Shown here in pieces: positions 1 to 8,200 of a stretch of 22,099 bases of DNA. The notes beneath the pieces are model-generated. The model was given only the letters and a program-made list of their open reading frames with translations, did no database searches and had not been told where the DNA came from. How positions within the stretch are numbered: position 1 is the stretch's first letter; every line of letters starts with the position of its first letter. The position numbers and the translations under genes are program-made. Origin of the DNA: JBBIND01 sp037444075 (lineage in GTDB: Bacteria > Acidobacteriota > Terriglobia > Bryobacterales > Bryobacteraceae); NCBI GenBank assembly GCA_037444075.1, contig JBBIND010000070.1, positions 1 to 22,099 of the forward strand. The letters run 5' to 3'.

Positions 1-542
1 AGAGCGCTTTTATTGTGGGACTGGGTTTATCCACGGGTGTCTGGCGCGGCGTTTCGGCATGGGGCGAAGCCGGCACGGCTGTCAGTTACCTGGGTGGGCG
101 CAAGGACGTGGCGCGCCTGGTCCCGGACTATCGCGGCGGGGTCTCTCTGGGCAAGGGCTTCGGACGGTTGTTGGGGTCTACAAAGGCGGGCTTCTTCGCG
201 GAAACCCACGCCTCGGGCGTTTTCGTCAGCCGTTTCGGCAACGCCGTGCTCGTGTACAACCAGATGAAACTGGGCCACACTCTTCCCGTCGTGGAAGCGC
301 TGGGAGGGCTGCAGTGGCAACTCTACGCGAACCTCAACCTGACGGCGGATCTGCAACGCCAATACTGGGCCAATTTTGCCGAGGCTGGACCGGGCCTGAG
401 GCTCCGATGGCGAGGCATGCCGCCATCGCTGGTGTTTTCAGTGGACCTGCTGAGGGGCGCCTACACGCTCAACCAAGGTAACCCCCGCAGGCCTAATTAC
501 TACGATCTCCGGACAGGATTCTGGTATGCGTTTACTCACTAG
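1..542 (+). CDS. C-terminal part of an outer-membrane beta-barrel protein (5' end outside window)
   Basis: The reading frame is open from the first complete codon (base 3), so the gene starts before the window; the GTG at base 15 is not a convincing start. About 180 residues are visible. They show alternating hydrophobic and polar residues with many Gly and aromatic residues, and end in a strand with terminal aromatics (FWYAFTH). This is typical of the last strands of an outer-membrane barrel. The next gene encodes a secreted TIM-barrel glycosidase-like protein, so a PgaA/BcsC/NfrA-like exopolysaccharide export porin is a reasonable guess. That name is inference from context and general barrel character, because no family-specific motif is visible in this fragment. 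Confidence 0.6.
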   Translation, partial: SAFIVGLGLSTGVWRGVSAWGEAGTAVSYLGGRKDVARLVPDYRGGVSLGKGFGRLLGSTKAGFFAETHASGVFVSRFGNAVLVYNQMKLGHTLPVVEALGGLQWQLYANLNLTADLQRQYWANFAEAGPGLRLRWRGMPPSLVFSVDLLRGAYTLNQGNPRRPNYYDLRTGFWYAFTH

Positions 543-669
543 CAGTTTGCTGAAGATGCCTTCGGGGGAGTCGCTGCACTATCGCCGCGGCGTGGTGAGC
601 AGTTCCGCACGCGCCCGCAGCAGTCAGCTTCACGCGCGCGGGCAGGCGGATTCCGGGCTGCGTCAGAAC

Positions 670-2700
670 ATGTGCGGCTGGCGTCTCGCGGCGGCGTGTT
701 TGGCGCTTCTGGCGGCGATTCCCGGGGGCCCGTTGGCTGCCTCCTCCCCAGGGTTCGGCTACCACATCGCCGGAGACGAGCAAGGCTCCTGGGCACGCAT
801 ACTCTCGGCCGTAGGTTTCGTTCCCGGGCAGGGCGTGCCCGCCCGCGTTTATGTTGTCAGGGATGGCACGGCTGACGCTGCTTCGCAATGGCTAGAGCGG
901 GTATCGCGCGGGGCTCTCGTGGTGCTGGAGGGCGACACGGAGTTATCCAGGGCGGTTGGCATCCAACCGGGGACCAGGCAGGTGGTGGTCCGCAGCGTGG
1001 TGGATGAGCACAGGCCCAGGTTGCCCATTATCTGGGAACGCGCTCTCACGCTTCCCTTCTACACCGTGCCCCCAAAGGCCCGTGTGTACGCCCGCGAGCG
1101 TTGGGAGAAAGCTCCGCTGGTGGCTGGCTTCCGGCAGGGAGCGGGCGGCGTGCTGTGGGTTGCCGTGACGCCCGGCGAGAAGGGCCATGAGCGCTTCCCG
1201 TTCCTGCTGCACGCCTTGCAGGATCTCGGCCTGAGCGCCCCGTTCCGCTCGGCAAGATTGTGGGCCTTTTTTGACGCCTCCTACCGCAGCCGGGTCGACG
1301 TCGACTACTTCGCGGCCCGGTGGCGCGCCGCGGGCATCGGCGCCCTGCTCGTAGCTTCCTGGCAATTCCACGAACCGGATGCCGAACGGGACGCCTACCT
1401 CAGCCGCCTCATCGAAGCCTGCCACGCGCGCGGCATCCTGGTGTACGCCTGGATTGGAATACCTCACGTGAGCGAGAGGTTCTGGGAAAAGCACCCTGAA
1501 TGGCGGGAGAAAACAGCGCTGTTACAGGATGCTCACCTGGACTGGCGGCGCTTGATGAACGTGCTCAACCGCGACTGCTTCAATCAGGTGGCCGTCGAAG
1601 TCCACTCCTTGATTGACCGCTTTGACTGGGACGGCGTGAACCTATCCGAAGTGTACTTTGAATCCCTGGAGGGCCACGGAAACCCTGCCCGGTTCACTCC
1701 CCTGAACGACGACGTCAGGCGCGAGTTTCAGTCCCTGCACGGTTTTGATCCGCTGGCGTTGTTTCAGCGGGAATCCTCGTGGCATTACGCCGCCAACGAA
1801 AAAGCCCTGCGCGCCTTTCTGGACTACCGCTCGGAACTGGCGCGGAGACTGCAAGTCGAATGGATTGACCAGATGGAGCAGGCGCGCCGGCGGAAGCCGC
1901 ACCTGGACCTGGTGCTCACCCACGTCGACGACCGCTTTGACACGCGCATGCGCGATCTCATCGGGGCGGATGCGGCGGCGCTGATGCCTCTTCTGGAGCG
2001 CTATGACTTCACCTTCCTCATCGAAGATCCGGCCACGGTCTGGCATTTGGGCCCCGAACGCTACACGCAGATTGCCGAACGCTACAAACCGCTGACACCC
2101 CGGCAGGAGAAGCTGGCCATCGACATCAACATCGTCGAGCGTTATCAGGACGTCTACCCGACCAAGCAGCAGATCGGCACGGAGCTGTTCAAACTCGTAC
2201 ACCTGGCGAGCCGGGCGTTTCCCCGCGTGGCGCTCTATTTTGAAAACTCGTTGCTGCCGCCTGACCTCGCGCTGCTGCCGTCCGCCGCTGCCGTCGTGGA
2301 CCGTGTCGAATACGTCCACGGCAAGCTCGTGGTGGAATCGCCGCGAGGCGTTGGCGTGGCTTGGGAGGGGCCGGCGCGAGTCGATGGGAGACCGTGGGCT
2401 GCCGGCGATGGCCGAACGCTCTGGCTTCCTCCCGGTCCCCACGTCATTGAACCGGCGGAGAAGTGGCCGGACGTGCGCCTGCTCGATTTCAATGGAGATC
2501 TGGAAACCGTCCACAGCCTGGCGCGTGGAGTGGAGTTCACCTACCGAAGCTCATCGCGAGCCTTCGCGATACTCAACGCGCGCCCGAAGCGAGTGGAGAT
2601 TGACGGTCAGCAGGTTGAGCCCCGGTGGCTCTCCGCCGGAGCGGCTTACAGTATCTACCTGCCGCGCGGACAGCATCTGGTGACGGTCACGGCCGAATAG
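670..2700 (+). CDS. Secreted TIM-barrel glycoside-hydrolase-like protein, probable exopolysaccharide processing
   Basis: The protein has 676 residues from the ATG at 670. This start was chosen because it opens directly into a signal peptide (MCGWRLAAACLALLAAIPGG..LAAS). The frame stays open back to an ATG at 526, but those extra 48 residues look like non-coding sequence and overlap the previous gene. After an N-terminal domain of about 170 residues, a TIM-barrel-like region starts near residue 197 (RLWAFFDASYRSRVDVDYF). It includes ARGILVYAWIGIPH and FDWDGVNLSEVYFES, resembling GH10-like/PgaB C-terminal (GHL-type) domains where Asp and Glu on the barrel rim act on polysaccharide. The last 60 residues resemble a small PEGA-like beta domain. 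Location is likely periplasm or outer membrane. Together with the upstream barrel it suggests an exopolysaccharide trimming and secretion locus. The exact family and substrate are unknown. Confidence 0.7.
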   Translation: MCGWRLAAACLALLAAIPGGPLAASSPGFGYHIAGDEQGSWARILSAVGFVPGQGVPARVYVVRDGTADAASQWLERVSRGALVVLEGDTELSRAVGIQPGTRQVVVRSVVDEHRPRLPIIWERALTLPFYTVPPKARVYARERWEKAPLVAGFRQGAGGVLWVAVTPGEKGHERFPFLLHALQDLGLSAPFRSARLWAFFDASYRSRVDVDYFAARWRAAGIGALLVASWQFHEPDAERDAYLSRLIEACHARGILVYAWIGIPHVSERFWEKHPEWREKTALLQDAHLDWRRLMNVLNRDCFNQVAVEVHSLIDRFDWDGVNLSEVYFESLEGHGNPARFTPLNDDVRREFQSLHGFDPLALFQRESSWHYAANEKALRAFLDYRSELARRLQVEWIDQMEQARRRKPHLDLVLTHVDDRFDTRMRDLIGADAAALMPLLERYDFTFLIEDPATVWHLGPERYTQIAERYKPLTPRQEKLAIDINIVERYQDVYPTKQQIGTELFKLVHLASRAFPRVALYFENSLLPPDLALLPSAAAVVDRVEYVHGKLVVESPRGVGVAWEGPARVDGRPWAAGDGRTLWLPPGPHVIEPAEKWPDVRLLDFNGDLETVHSLARGVEFTYRSSSRAFAILNARPKRVEIDGQQVEPRWLSAGAAYSIYLPRGQHLVTVTAE

Positions 2701-2813
2701 CGCGACCGGGCCGCCCGCGGAACGGCTTGCTCGCGAACTCTGAGGGAGTAGTGCTGGCGCCCGCTCCACGCGGAGCAGGCTTCAGCCGGCCGCAGGGAAC
2801 TGATTCCTGGCTT

Positions 2814-4142
2814 CTACGGACGTCTCAGGGCCACTTCCGCACCCGCCTCCAGCCCGGAGACAACTGCTGCATGGCTGCCGGAGGTTAGGCCAAGCTGGAT
2901 CTCGCGCCGGTCGAATCCGGCATCGGCTTTCCTCACAAAGACGAAGGTCTTGCCTTCCTCGCGATGCACTGCCGACAACGGCACCAGAGTGGCGCTATCC
3001 TGGCGCTCCAGGATCACATCGGCGTAACCGGACAGATCCGGGATCAGCCGCGGGTCGCTGCCTTCGATCACTATGGACACCGGCACGTTGCGGATGTAGA
3101 AGTTCTCGCGAAAACCACCCTTGGCCAAGGCGCCCATGCTGAAAATGTGGCCGGGGAACTGGAGTCCGGGGAAAGCGTCCAAGCCCACCCTCACCTTTTG
3201 CCCGACGCGCAACTCGCTGCTCTGGCTCTGGTTGGCGCTTGCATCCAGTTGCATCGAGTCGGTTTCCACAACTTTGAGGAGCAATTGCCCGGGGCGTACC
3301 TGGTCCCCGGCCTGAATCATGGACATCTCACCGCTTCTGAAGATGGGCTGAATGACGGCTAACCCATCCATGGGAGCCCGCATGGTGAATTTCTGAATGT
3401 CGACAAGGTGGCGGTCGTGGTGGTTGACGTGCCGCTCCCTGGCGATATCCAGAATCCGCAATTCAGCGGCGTGAGCGATGCGCTTCTGCTTTTCGTCCGC
3501 CTGGAGCTGCTTGAAGCGCGCCTCGGATTCCTCCACGGCCAGCCTGAGCAACTCCTGGTCAATGCTCGTGCGGATTTCCGATGCAGCCGCTTCGAGTTTC
3601 ATTTTGTCCAGGTCCGCCTTGGCTACCCGCAGAGTCTGTTGCAGGTTCTCCCAATCCACGGCGTGCTCAGCCTTGCGCTTGCGGATGTCGGCTTCGGAGT
3701 TCCTGACGGAGTCCATGACGTCATCCATGTGCTCCTGGAAACTCTCCCCGTCGATTTGAGCCACCAGGTCGCCCTTCTTCACCAGCGTGCCGGACTGCAC
3801 CAAGGAAAGCAGAATCAGCTCGCGTCCCGCTTCCGGACCGGCCAATCTTGGTGTTGTGACGTTGACATAGTTGCTGGAGCTGGTAACGCCGCCGATACGG
3901 AGGGTCCGCTCTAACGGACCCGTCGTGGCCTTTGCTGTGGGCACGATGAGAGTCGGCGGAGCGGCGGATTCGGGCTTCGCCCCAAGCTGCTGGAGCGCCA
4001 ACACTCCGATCACTATGACGACGGAAACGATAGCAACAGCCCACAAGAGCTTCTTCCTCTTCGGCGGCTGACCCTTCGGGGAATGCTCCTCAGGCGCTAC
4101 GGTCCGTTCAGGTACAGGTTTGAAGTTGGGGATGGCCGGCAT
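2814..4142 (-). CDS. Periplasmic adaptor (membrane-fusion) protein, HlyD/RND-type
   Basis: The protein has 442 residues from the ATG at 4142; a TTG at 4154 would add four residues. A proline- and charge-rich cytoplasmic tail is followed by one membrane segment (about residues 32-50). Then come a lipoyl-like half (VKKGDLVAQIDGESF), a long alpha-helical coiled-coil hairpin (about 110-230, rich in E/K/R/A), the second lipoyl half (MRAPMDGLAVIQPIFRSGE), and a beta-barrel/membrane-proximal part (LRVGQKVRVGLDAFPG; VPLSAVHREEGKTFVFV). This is the standard order for adaptors linking an inner-membrane ABC or RND pump to an outer-membrane channel. It lies 56 bp after the heparinase-like gene and is probably co-transcribed. 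No pump gene is next to it, so its partner and cargo cannot be named. Confidence 0.85.
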   Translation of the reverse strand: MPAIPNFKPVPERTVAPEEHSPKGQPPKRKKLLWAVAIVSVVIVIGVLALQQLGAKPESAAPPTLIVPTAKATTGPLERTLRIGGVTSSSNYVNVTTPRLAGPEAGRELILLSLVQSGTLVKKGDLVAQIDGESFQEHMDDVMDSVRNSEADIRKRKAEHAVDWENLQQTLRVAKADLDKMKLEAAASEIRTSIDQELLRLAVEESEARFKQLQADEKQKRIAHAAELRILDIARERHVNHHDRHLVDIQKFTMRAPMDGLAVIQPIFRSGEMSMIQAGDQVRPGQLLLKVVETDSMQLDASANQSQSSELRVGQKVRVGLDAFPGLQFPGHIFSMGALAKGGFRENFYIRNVPVSIVIEGSDPRLIPDLSGYADVILERQDSATLVPLSAVHREEGKTFVFVRKADAGFDRREIQLGLTSGSHAAVVSGLEAGAEVALRRP

Positions 4143-4198
4143 CGCTTGTCTCAAATCCTATATGACGGGCGGTACGCTGAAATGGCGTATCCTGCTGG

Positions 4199-5605
4199 TC
4201 ATAGGTTACCATTTCGCCCGGCGGACCGGTCCGGCCGGGGCGACGGCTTCAGGCGCAAGCCGGCCTTCCGGCCCGCGGGGAACTCCAGCGCCAATAAGCC
4301 TCCGGCGTCCGTGCGCTGCTCAAAGACCTCCTCGTCGTCGACCTCCACGTCGTAGGCTCTGTCCGGTTCGAGCCCGATCAGGTAATAGATGGCAGGGTCC
4401 TTAGTATCAATGACATAGCGTGATCCTGCAGCCGGCGGGGCCAGGACCACTTCGCCGTACCGTCTCTCGCCCCCGAGTTTCGCCGGGGTCAGCTGGCCGA
4501 TTCGGCCATTCTCGAAGACCTGGCCGCGCGTGCCTTCCCAGTAAAGCCAACGGGCGTCCTCCTGCCAGCTGGAGCGAACCCAAAGTTGCCCCAGGGTGGG
4601 GGCATGCAAGTGCAGCGGCGCGTTGAAGTAGCTCAGGCCTGGCTGATAAGGGTTGGCCCAGAAGAATTCATAGGGGGCGCCGAAGGGTCCCCGCATCTGG
4701 AACCGGTCCTGGTTCAGCCACCCCTGAATGAACTGGTGCTCGACGGCGTTGCTGTCGTAGGAGACCAAGCTAAGTCCGGCTGCCCGCACGAGTGCCGCCA
4801 CCCGAAGATCAGGCTCCCCTGCGGCGGGCATGTAGGGGACGCGGAAGTCGTTTTCAGCCGCGTCGAGCGTGGGTGGGTAGTGACTGAGCAGAAACTGCAG
4901 CGGAAACTGCTTGAAGAAGACCGGCGCGTTGAGCCGCAAGTCATCGAGCAGGTTCAAGCGAACCGTGTGGAGAAACTCGAGCAGCGGGTACCATTCCTCC
5001 ATCCTGACTGCGTCCTTCCGCGAGGCGAGTGCAGGGACCATCTGCCCACTCCACCATTCCTGGAGGGCGAACCGCAATTGCCGACTGGTATGCGCCGGGT
5101 CGCTCTCCGCCACAGCCACAGCCGCCAGCACGCGGGCTGACATGGCGCTTACGGAGCGCGCCGGTGGAGGGCGTTCCCCGCCTCGCTTGAGGCGTGTCGC
5201 GATGAGTTCAACCTCTTTCGGGTTCAGCAGCGGCTGGCACCAGTCAAACACGAGGGCTGCCTGACGCAAGTCAGCTTCCGGGTTCAACGCCCATTGAACC
5301 GCCTTGCGGCCAACCGCCTCTTCTTCTGAAACCAGGTAGTACAGTGCCAGCGCAAAACCCGGCTCCGGCAGCTTCGCCACACCTTTGACCAGGGCTTCAA
5401 ACTGCACCCAGCGTGGCGACCGTCTCTCTGCTTCGCGGCGAAGCAGCCGCAGGTGCCGGGACGAAACCAGCAGCCGGGGACGTTCACCCGCCAGCACGTA
5501 CTCCAGACCCGTCGGCGGGGCTTGCTGCGGTGGCTGTTGTGCCGCCGCGGGCAGTGCCAGAGCTATTGCCAGCAGGACTGTACGCATTCGCTTCGATTGT
5601 GTCAT
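4199..5605 (-). CDS. Secreted heparinase/alginate-lyase-like alpha/alpha-toroid protein
   Basis: The protein has 468 residues from the ATG at 5605. Other in-frame ATGs at 5617 and 5587 are possible. All three lead into a signal peptide (MRTVLLAIALALPAAAQQ), so the open frame reaching back to 5863 is not used. Residues 42-75 (RPRLLVSSRHLRLL..) and the following helical stretch with FDWCQPLLNPKEVELIATRL resemble the opening of the helical toroid in heparinase II/III-type polysaccharide lyases and related proteins. The C-terminal part (LGQLWVRSSWQEDARWLYWEG...) looks like the beta-sandwich that follows. I cannot point to a catalytic His/Tyr set with confidence, so lyase activity is not shown. 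Predicted location is the periplasm or cell surface. It is probably in an operon with the adaptor protein downstream. Confidence 0.6.
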   Translation of the reverse strand: MTQSKRMRTVLLAIALALPAAAQQPPQQAPPTGLEYVLAGERPRLLVSSRHLRLLRREAERRSPRWVQFEALVKGVAKLPEPGFALALYYLVSEEEAVGRKAVQWALNPEADLRQAALVFDWCQPLLNPKEVELIATRLKRGGERPPPARSVSAMSARVLAAVAVAESDPAHTSRQLRFALQEWWSGQMVPALASRKDAVRMEEWYPLLEFLHTVRLNLLDDLRLNAPVFFKQFPLQFLLSHYPPTLDAAENDFRVPYMPAAGEPDLRVAALVRAAGLSLVSYDSNAVEHQFIQGWLNQDRFQMRGPFGAPYEFFWANPYQPGLSYFNAPLHLHAPTLGQLWVRSSWQEDARWLYWEGTRGQVFENGRIGQLTPAKLGGERRYGEVVLAPPAAGSRYVIDTKDPAIYYLIGLEPDRAYDVEVDDEEVFEQRTDAGGLLALEFPAGRKAGLRLKPSPRPDRSAGRNGNL

Positions 5606-5614
5606 ACTGACACA
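5598..5614. promoter_or_regulatory. Perfect 7-bp inverted repeat at the start of the heparinase-like gene, operator-like
   Basis: TGTGTCATACTGACACA has two perfect 7-bp arms around a 3-bp centre. It covers the putative ATG at 5605 (minus strand reads GTATGACACA) and lies 12 bases from the alternative ATG at 5617. Size and symmetry fit a binding site for a small dimeric repressor. The regulator is not identified and no second copy was noticed in the window. Confidence 0.4.
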
Positions 5615-5725
5615 CATGCTGCGGGAGAGCGCACCCTTGACCGCTCTGGAAGCCGGTGCAGGTCCTTTGTTCTCAACACCGAATCCGGTCCCCCAGAATG
5701 GCACGCGGTTTGCTATCCTGTTGTC

Positions 5726-5880
5726 GAATTGACGAAGTTCACTTTCTAGCCCGCCCTCTGTTGCGAAGGGCAGGCGGGAGAAGCGCGCGGTTCGTTTAAC
5801 AGCGTGCTTGCGGGAGCCGGTGTTCGACTTTACTACCGCCCCTTCACCGCCTGTAATTGGCAACAGAGGGTCTTTTTTTT
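5726..5880 (+). ncRNA. Candidate structured small RNA ending in a U8 tract
   Basis: An 11-bp perfect helix, CCCTCTGTTGC (5754-5764) with GCAACAGAGGG (5860-5870), closes a 117-nt unit and is followed almost at once by eight T (5873-5880), as in an intrinsic terminator. Inside it is a second perfect helix (5771-5777 with 5847-5853). That encloses a hairpin AAGCGCGC/GCGTGCTT (5781-5788 with 5802-5809, one G-U) and a weaker one (5818-5821 with 5835-5838). The result is a plausible three-way junction. An extended -10-like TGCTATCCT (5711-5719) could give a start near 5726; no good -35 is visible. It lies between two minus-strand operons with no plus-strand gene upstream to terminate. I do not recognise an RNA family, and the 5' end is a guess. 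Confidence 0.4.
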
Positions 5881-6070
5881 CTTGCGCCGCCCACCTTGTT
5901 TGACCGCAGCAGCCAGCGCCTGCTGAGTCCCCTTTGAGCCTCAGGCTGCCTGGCTCCTCATCGGTCCATATTCGCTTGCTGAAACGGAGAGCGGAAGATC
6001 TCCATGCCCGACGCGCTGGAAGTGCTCTTATGCGGGCGATGGCCGCGGGGCTGCGGAGTGAGGAATAGGG
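5881..6070. other. Intergenic stretch, no feature recognised
   Basis: This lies between the T8 tract and the end of the minus-strand ABC operon. No convincing ORF, hairpin with T-tract or promoter was found on either strand. Short minus-strand frames just beyond the ABC stop do not restore a recognisable ABC C-terminus. Confidence 0.5.
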
Positions 6071-8200
6071 CTACGGGTGAGCGATCACCAGCAACGCTGC
6101 GGCCCGCTGCTCCACGCACTCCAAAGCGCGCCTGAGATTCTCAGGATCGAGCGCCGCAAAACTCTCATCCAGAATCACCACGCAAGGGCCTTGCAGCAGT
6201 GCCCGCGCGATGTAGACCCGGCTGCGCTCTCCGTGTGAAAGCTGCCAGCCGGTGTCGCCCACAATCTGGAGCAAACCGGACGGCATGCGCTCAAGCAACT
6301 CCTCCAGCCCTAATTGCCTGCATAGAGCTTCCGCCTCGGCCAGGTCAGAGATGGTGGGAGGCCAGCGGCGGCCCATCAGGAGATTGAAGGCTAGCGTTCC
6401 GGTGAGGATGTGATTCTCGTGAAACTGCGGCGCCAGGGCCACCCGGCTCCGCCAGCCGGCAGCCCCGAGGCTGGCGTAGTCCAGTCCTCCGGCCAGCAAC
6501 AGCCCCGCGCTGGGGGTTCTTATCCCGCCCAGCAAGGCGGCCAGCGTGGACTTCCCTGAGCCGGAAGGGCCTTCGAGCAGCAACCGGTCACCCGGCATGA
6601 TGCGCAAGCTGCATCCGCGCAGCACGGTCTCCGCGCGGCTGGCATGCCTGAACGCCACCTGCTGTGCCTCCAGCAGGGGGCTCCGATTGTTGCCTGCTGC
6701 TCGCTTCCCATCAGCCGCCAACAGCTCCGGCGGGCAGACCGGCTCAGGCCGGGAGGCGGCTCTGAACAGGGGCGCAACCATCTCCCAGGAAACCCGCGCT
6801 CCGGCAATCTGCCAGAGTCCCTCGGCCAGCCGCTTCAAGCCCCGATAAGCCAGCAGCGAGCCTCCCAGAGCCACGGCCAAGCCGGCGGTGGAGGCATGGC
6901 TGTTTGCGAAGGCAGGCGCGAAGGATGCCACAGCGATGACGAGCCAGCCGCGAGGCATGAAAGCCGTCAGCCAGGCGGCGCCGGAGTCCATGACGCGCGA
7001 TCTCTCCATGTACCGGGCCAGTTGCTGGTCTTCCGCCTCATGACGGCCGGTGAGGCTGCCTTGCGCCAGGCGCGTCCGGTGGCCAACCATCTTCTCGACG
7101 AGGTCGTGCGTCATCTCCAGCCTGTCGAAGCTCCAGCCCCGGTACCTGGCCAGATAGCGCCAGCCCAGAATCAAAGAAACGCCGGTCCACGCGAGCAACA
7201 GGAAGGCCTGCCACGGACCGCCGGCTCCCAGGGAGAGGATGATTCCCGCCGCAACCAGTTCGATCAGCGCGAGCCCTCCCAGAATGCCGCCTCCGAGTGC
7301 CAGTGTTTCCACGGCGTCGGATTCCAGCACGCGGCCCAGCAACTGGCCCGCTCCCTGATGGCGGATTTCTTCCTGGTCGAGGCGCAAGGCGCCGTCGAGC
7401 AGCCGCCGCTTCAGCAAACCGCCTGCGCCGATGGATAACCGCCCTTGCAGCCACGTGGTGGCCAGGCGCAGCGGGATCAGTGTCAGCAGCGCGAGCCCCC
7501 AGGCCGCCAGCCAGGCGAAGTCCAGGCGTCCCTGAAGGGCAGCCAGCCCAATGAGGTACCACGACAGAATCCAAAGCACGTATTCGGAAGCGTGGGAGGC
7601 GCCCATCAGCGCCGCCTGCCCGGGCAATCCGGCGAAACGCAGAGACCGCCAGAATCCGGCTGAAGAAGCGGGACGCAATTGCCAGAGATGGCGGAACGGA
7701 AGTGAGCCAAATTGGTCCGCCAGCAGCGCGTGCCGGGCGCGCGACCGCCTGCGTCCTGTCAAGCCCGCCTGGTCTAGGAGCGCGTCCAGGTTCTCGAGGT
7801 TGCTCCCAGCGGCGAATTCCTGCATGGTTTCCACCAACACCGTGGCCGCCACGCGCCTTACGCGAAGGTCGGGACAAAGGACGGCGATTCGCGTGGACGC
7901 GCCGCCGAGCACGGCGAGCAGGCGCGCCTCGCCCGCAACCCGTACCAGCAGGAGAGCCGGAGCCGATGCCGCCAGACCCTCTTTCAGGCGTCCTAGCGTG
8001 ACCGGGACGGCGGTAGCCTCAGCACCGAGCCAGGCGGCGGCGGCCGGCAGCCACTTCTCGAGGGCCTCTTCCCCGGGCGCCTGAGGCGCCGTCGCCGGAG
8101 GCCTCGTGCCCTCCGCTCCAAGGTGACAGCGAGTGCACAGGGCTTCCACCGCCTCGGCTGCGCGGCTCAGGGGCCACGTGTGGGGTAGGAGTTCCGTCAT
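6071..8200 (-). CDS. Peptide-exporter ABC transporter, second subunit with degenerate N-terminal domain (NHLM ABC2-like)
   Basis: The protein has 709 residues; its ATG overlaps the stop of the C39 transporter gene (ATGA), implying translational coupling. The first 170 residues (..LLLVRVAGEARLLAVLGG.., no catalytic Cys/His pair in place) look like a degenerate C39-like or docking domain. An ABC exporter membrane domain follows (about 190-470), then a nucleotide-binding domain with Walker A GPSGSGKST (544-552), Q-loop Gln592, signature LSHGE (654-658) and Walker B VVILDES (674-680). The His of the H-loop is residue 708, and the protein stops one residue later, so the usual C-terminal 30-40 residues are absent. 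The arrangement of HlyD, C39-ABC and second ABC matches the TIGR03794/03796/03797 trio of NHLM-type bacteriocin systems. It probably pairs with the next gene's product in the inner membrane to export a peptide. Confidence 0.85.
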   Translation of the reverse strand: MTELLPHTWPLSRAAEAVEALCTRCHLGAEGTRPPATAPQAPGEEALEKWLPAAAAWLGAEATAVPVTLGRLKEGLAASAPALLLVRVAGEARLLAVLGGASTRIAVLCPDLRVRRVAATVLVETMQEFAAGSNLENLDALLDQAGLTGRRRSRARHALLADQFGSLPFRHLWQLRPASSAGFWRSLRFAGLPGQAALMGASHASEYVLWILSWYLIGLAALQGRLDFAWLAAWGLALLTLIPLRLATTWLQGRLSIGAGGLLKRRLLDGALRLDQEEIRHQGAGQLLGRVLESDAVETLALGGGILGGLALIELVAAGIILSLGAGGPWQAFLLLAWTGVSLILGWRYLARYRGWSFDRLEMTHDLVEKMVGHRTRLAQGSLTGRHEAEDQQLARYMERSRVMDSGAAWLTAFMPRGWLVIAVASFAPAFANSHASTAGLAVALGGSLLAYRGLKRLAEGLWQIAGARVSWEMVAPLFRAASRPEPVCPPELLAADGKRAAGNNRSPLLEAQQVAFRHASRAETVLRGCSLRIMPGDRLLLEGPSGSGKSTLAALLGGIRTPSAGLLLAGGLDYASLGAAGWRSRVALAPQFHENHILTGTLAFNLLMGRRWPPTISDLAEAEALCRQLGLEELLERMPSGLLQIVGDTGWQLSHGERSRVYIARALLQGPCVVILDESFAALDPENLRRALECVEQRAAALLVIAHP

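Noticed and set aside
526..669. N-terminal extension of the TIM-barrel protein to the ATG at 526
   Set aside because: The extra 48 residues are Arg/Ser-rich with no domain, overlap the previous gene, and would bury the clear signal peptide that starts at 670.
2762..2775. GCTCC/GGAGC hairpin between the convergent genes at 2.7-2.8 kb as a terminator
   Set aside because: The stem is only 5 bp and has no T-tract on either side.
5606..5863. N-terminal extension of the heparinase-like protein up to 5863
   Set aside because: The signal peptide lies after 5605, and the extension runs through the palindrome-rich structured element.
5754..5870. 5S rRNA, because the element is 117 nt with a closing helix and a three-way junction
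   Set aside because: The conserved 5S core (CCCATGCCGAACTCAGAAG-like) is absent and no rRNA genes are nearby.
5873..5880. T8 as terminator of the ABC export operon
   Set aside because: The T-tract follows the hairpin on the plus strand only; the export operon is on the minus strand and would read it as A8 before the hairpin.
8120..8140. CTRCH (CxxCH heme-c motif) near the N-terminus of the second ABC subunit
   Set aside because: It is a single occurrence in a cytoplasmic segment without a signal peptide, so heme attachment is not expected and chance is the simpler explanation.
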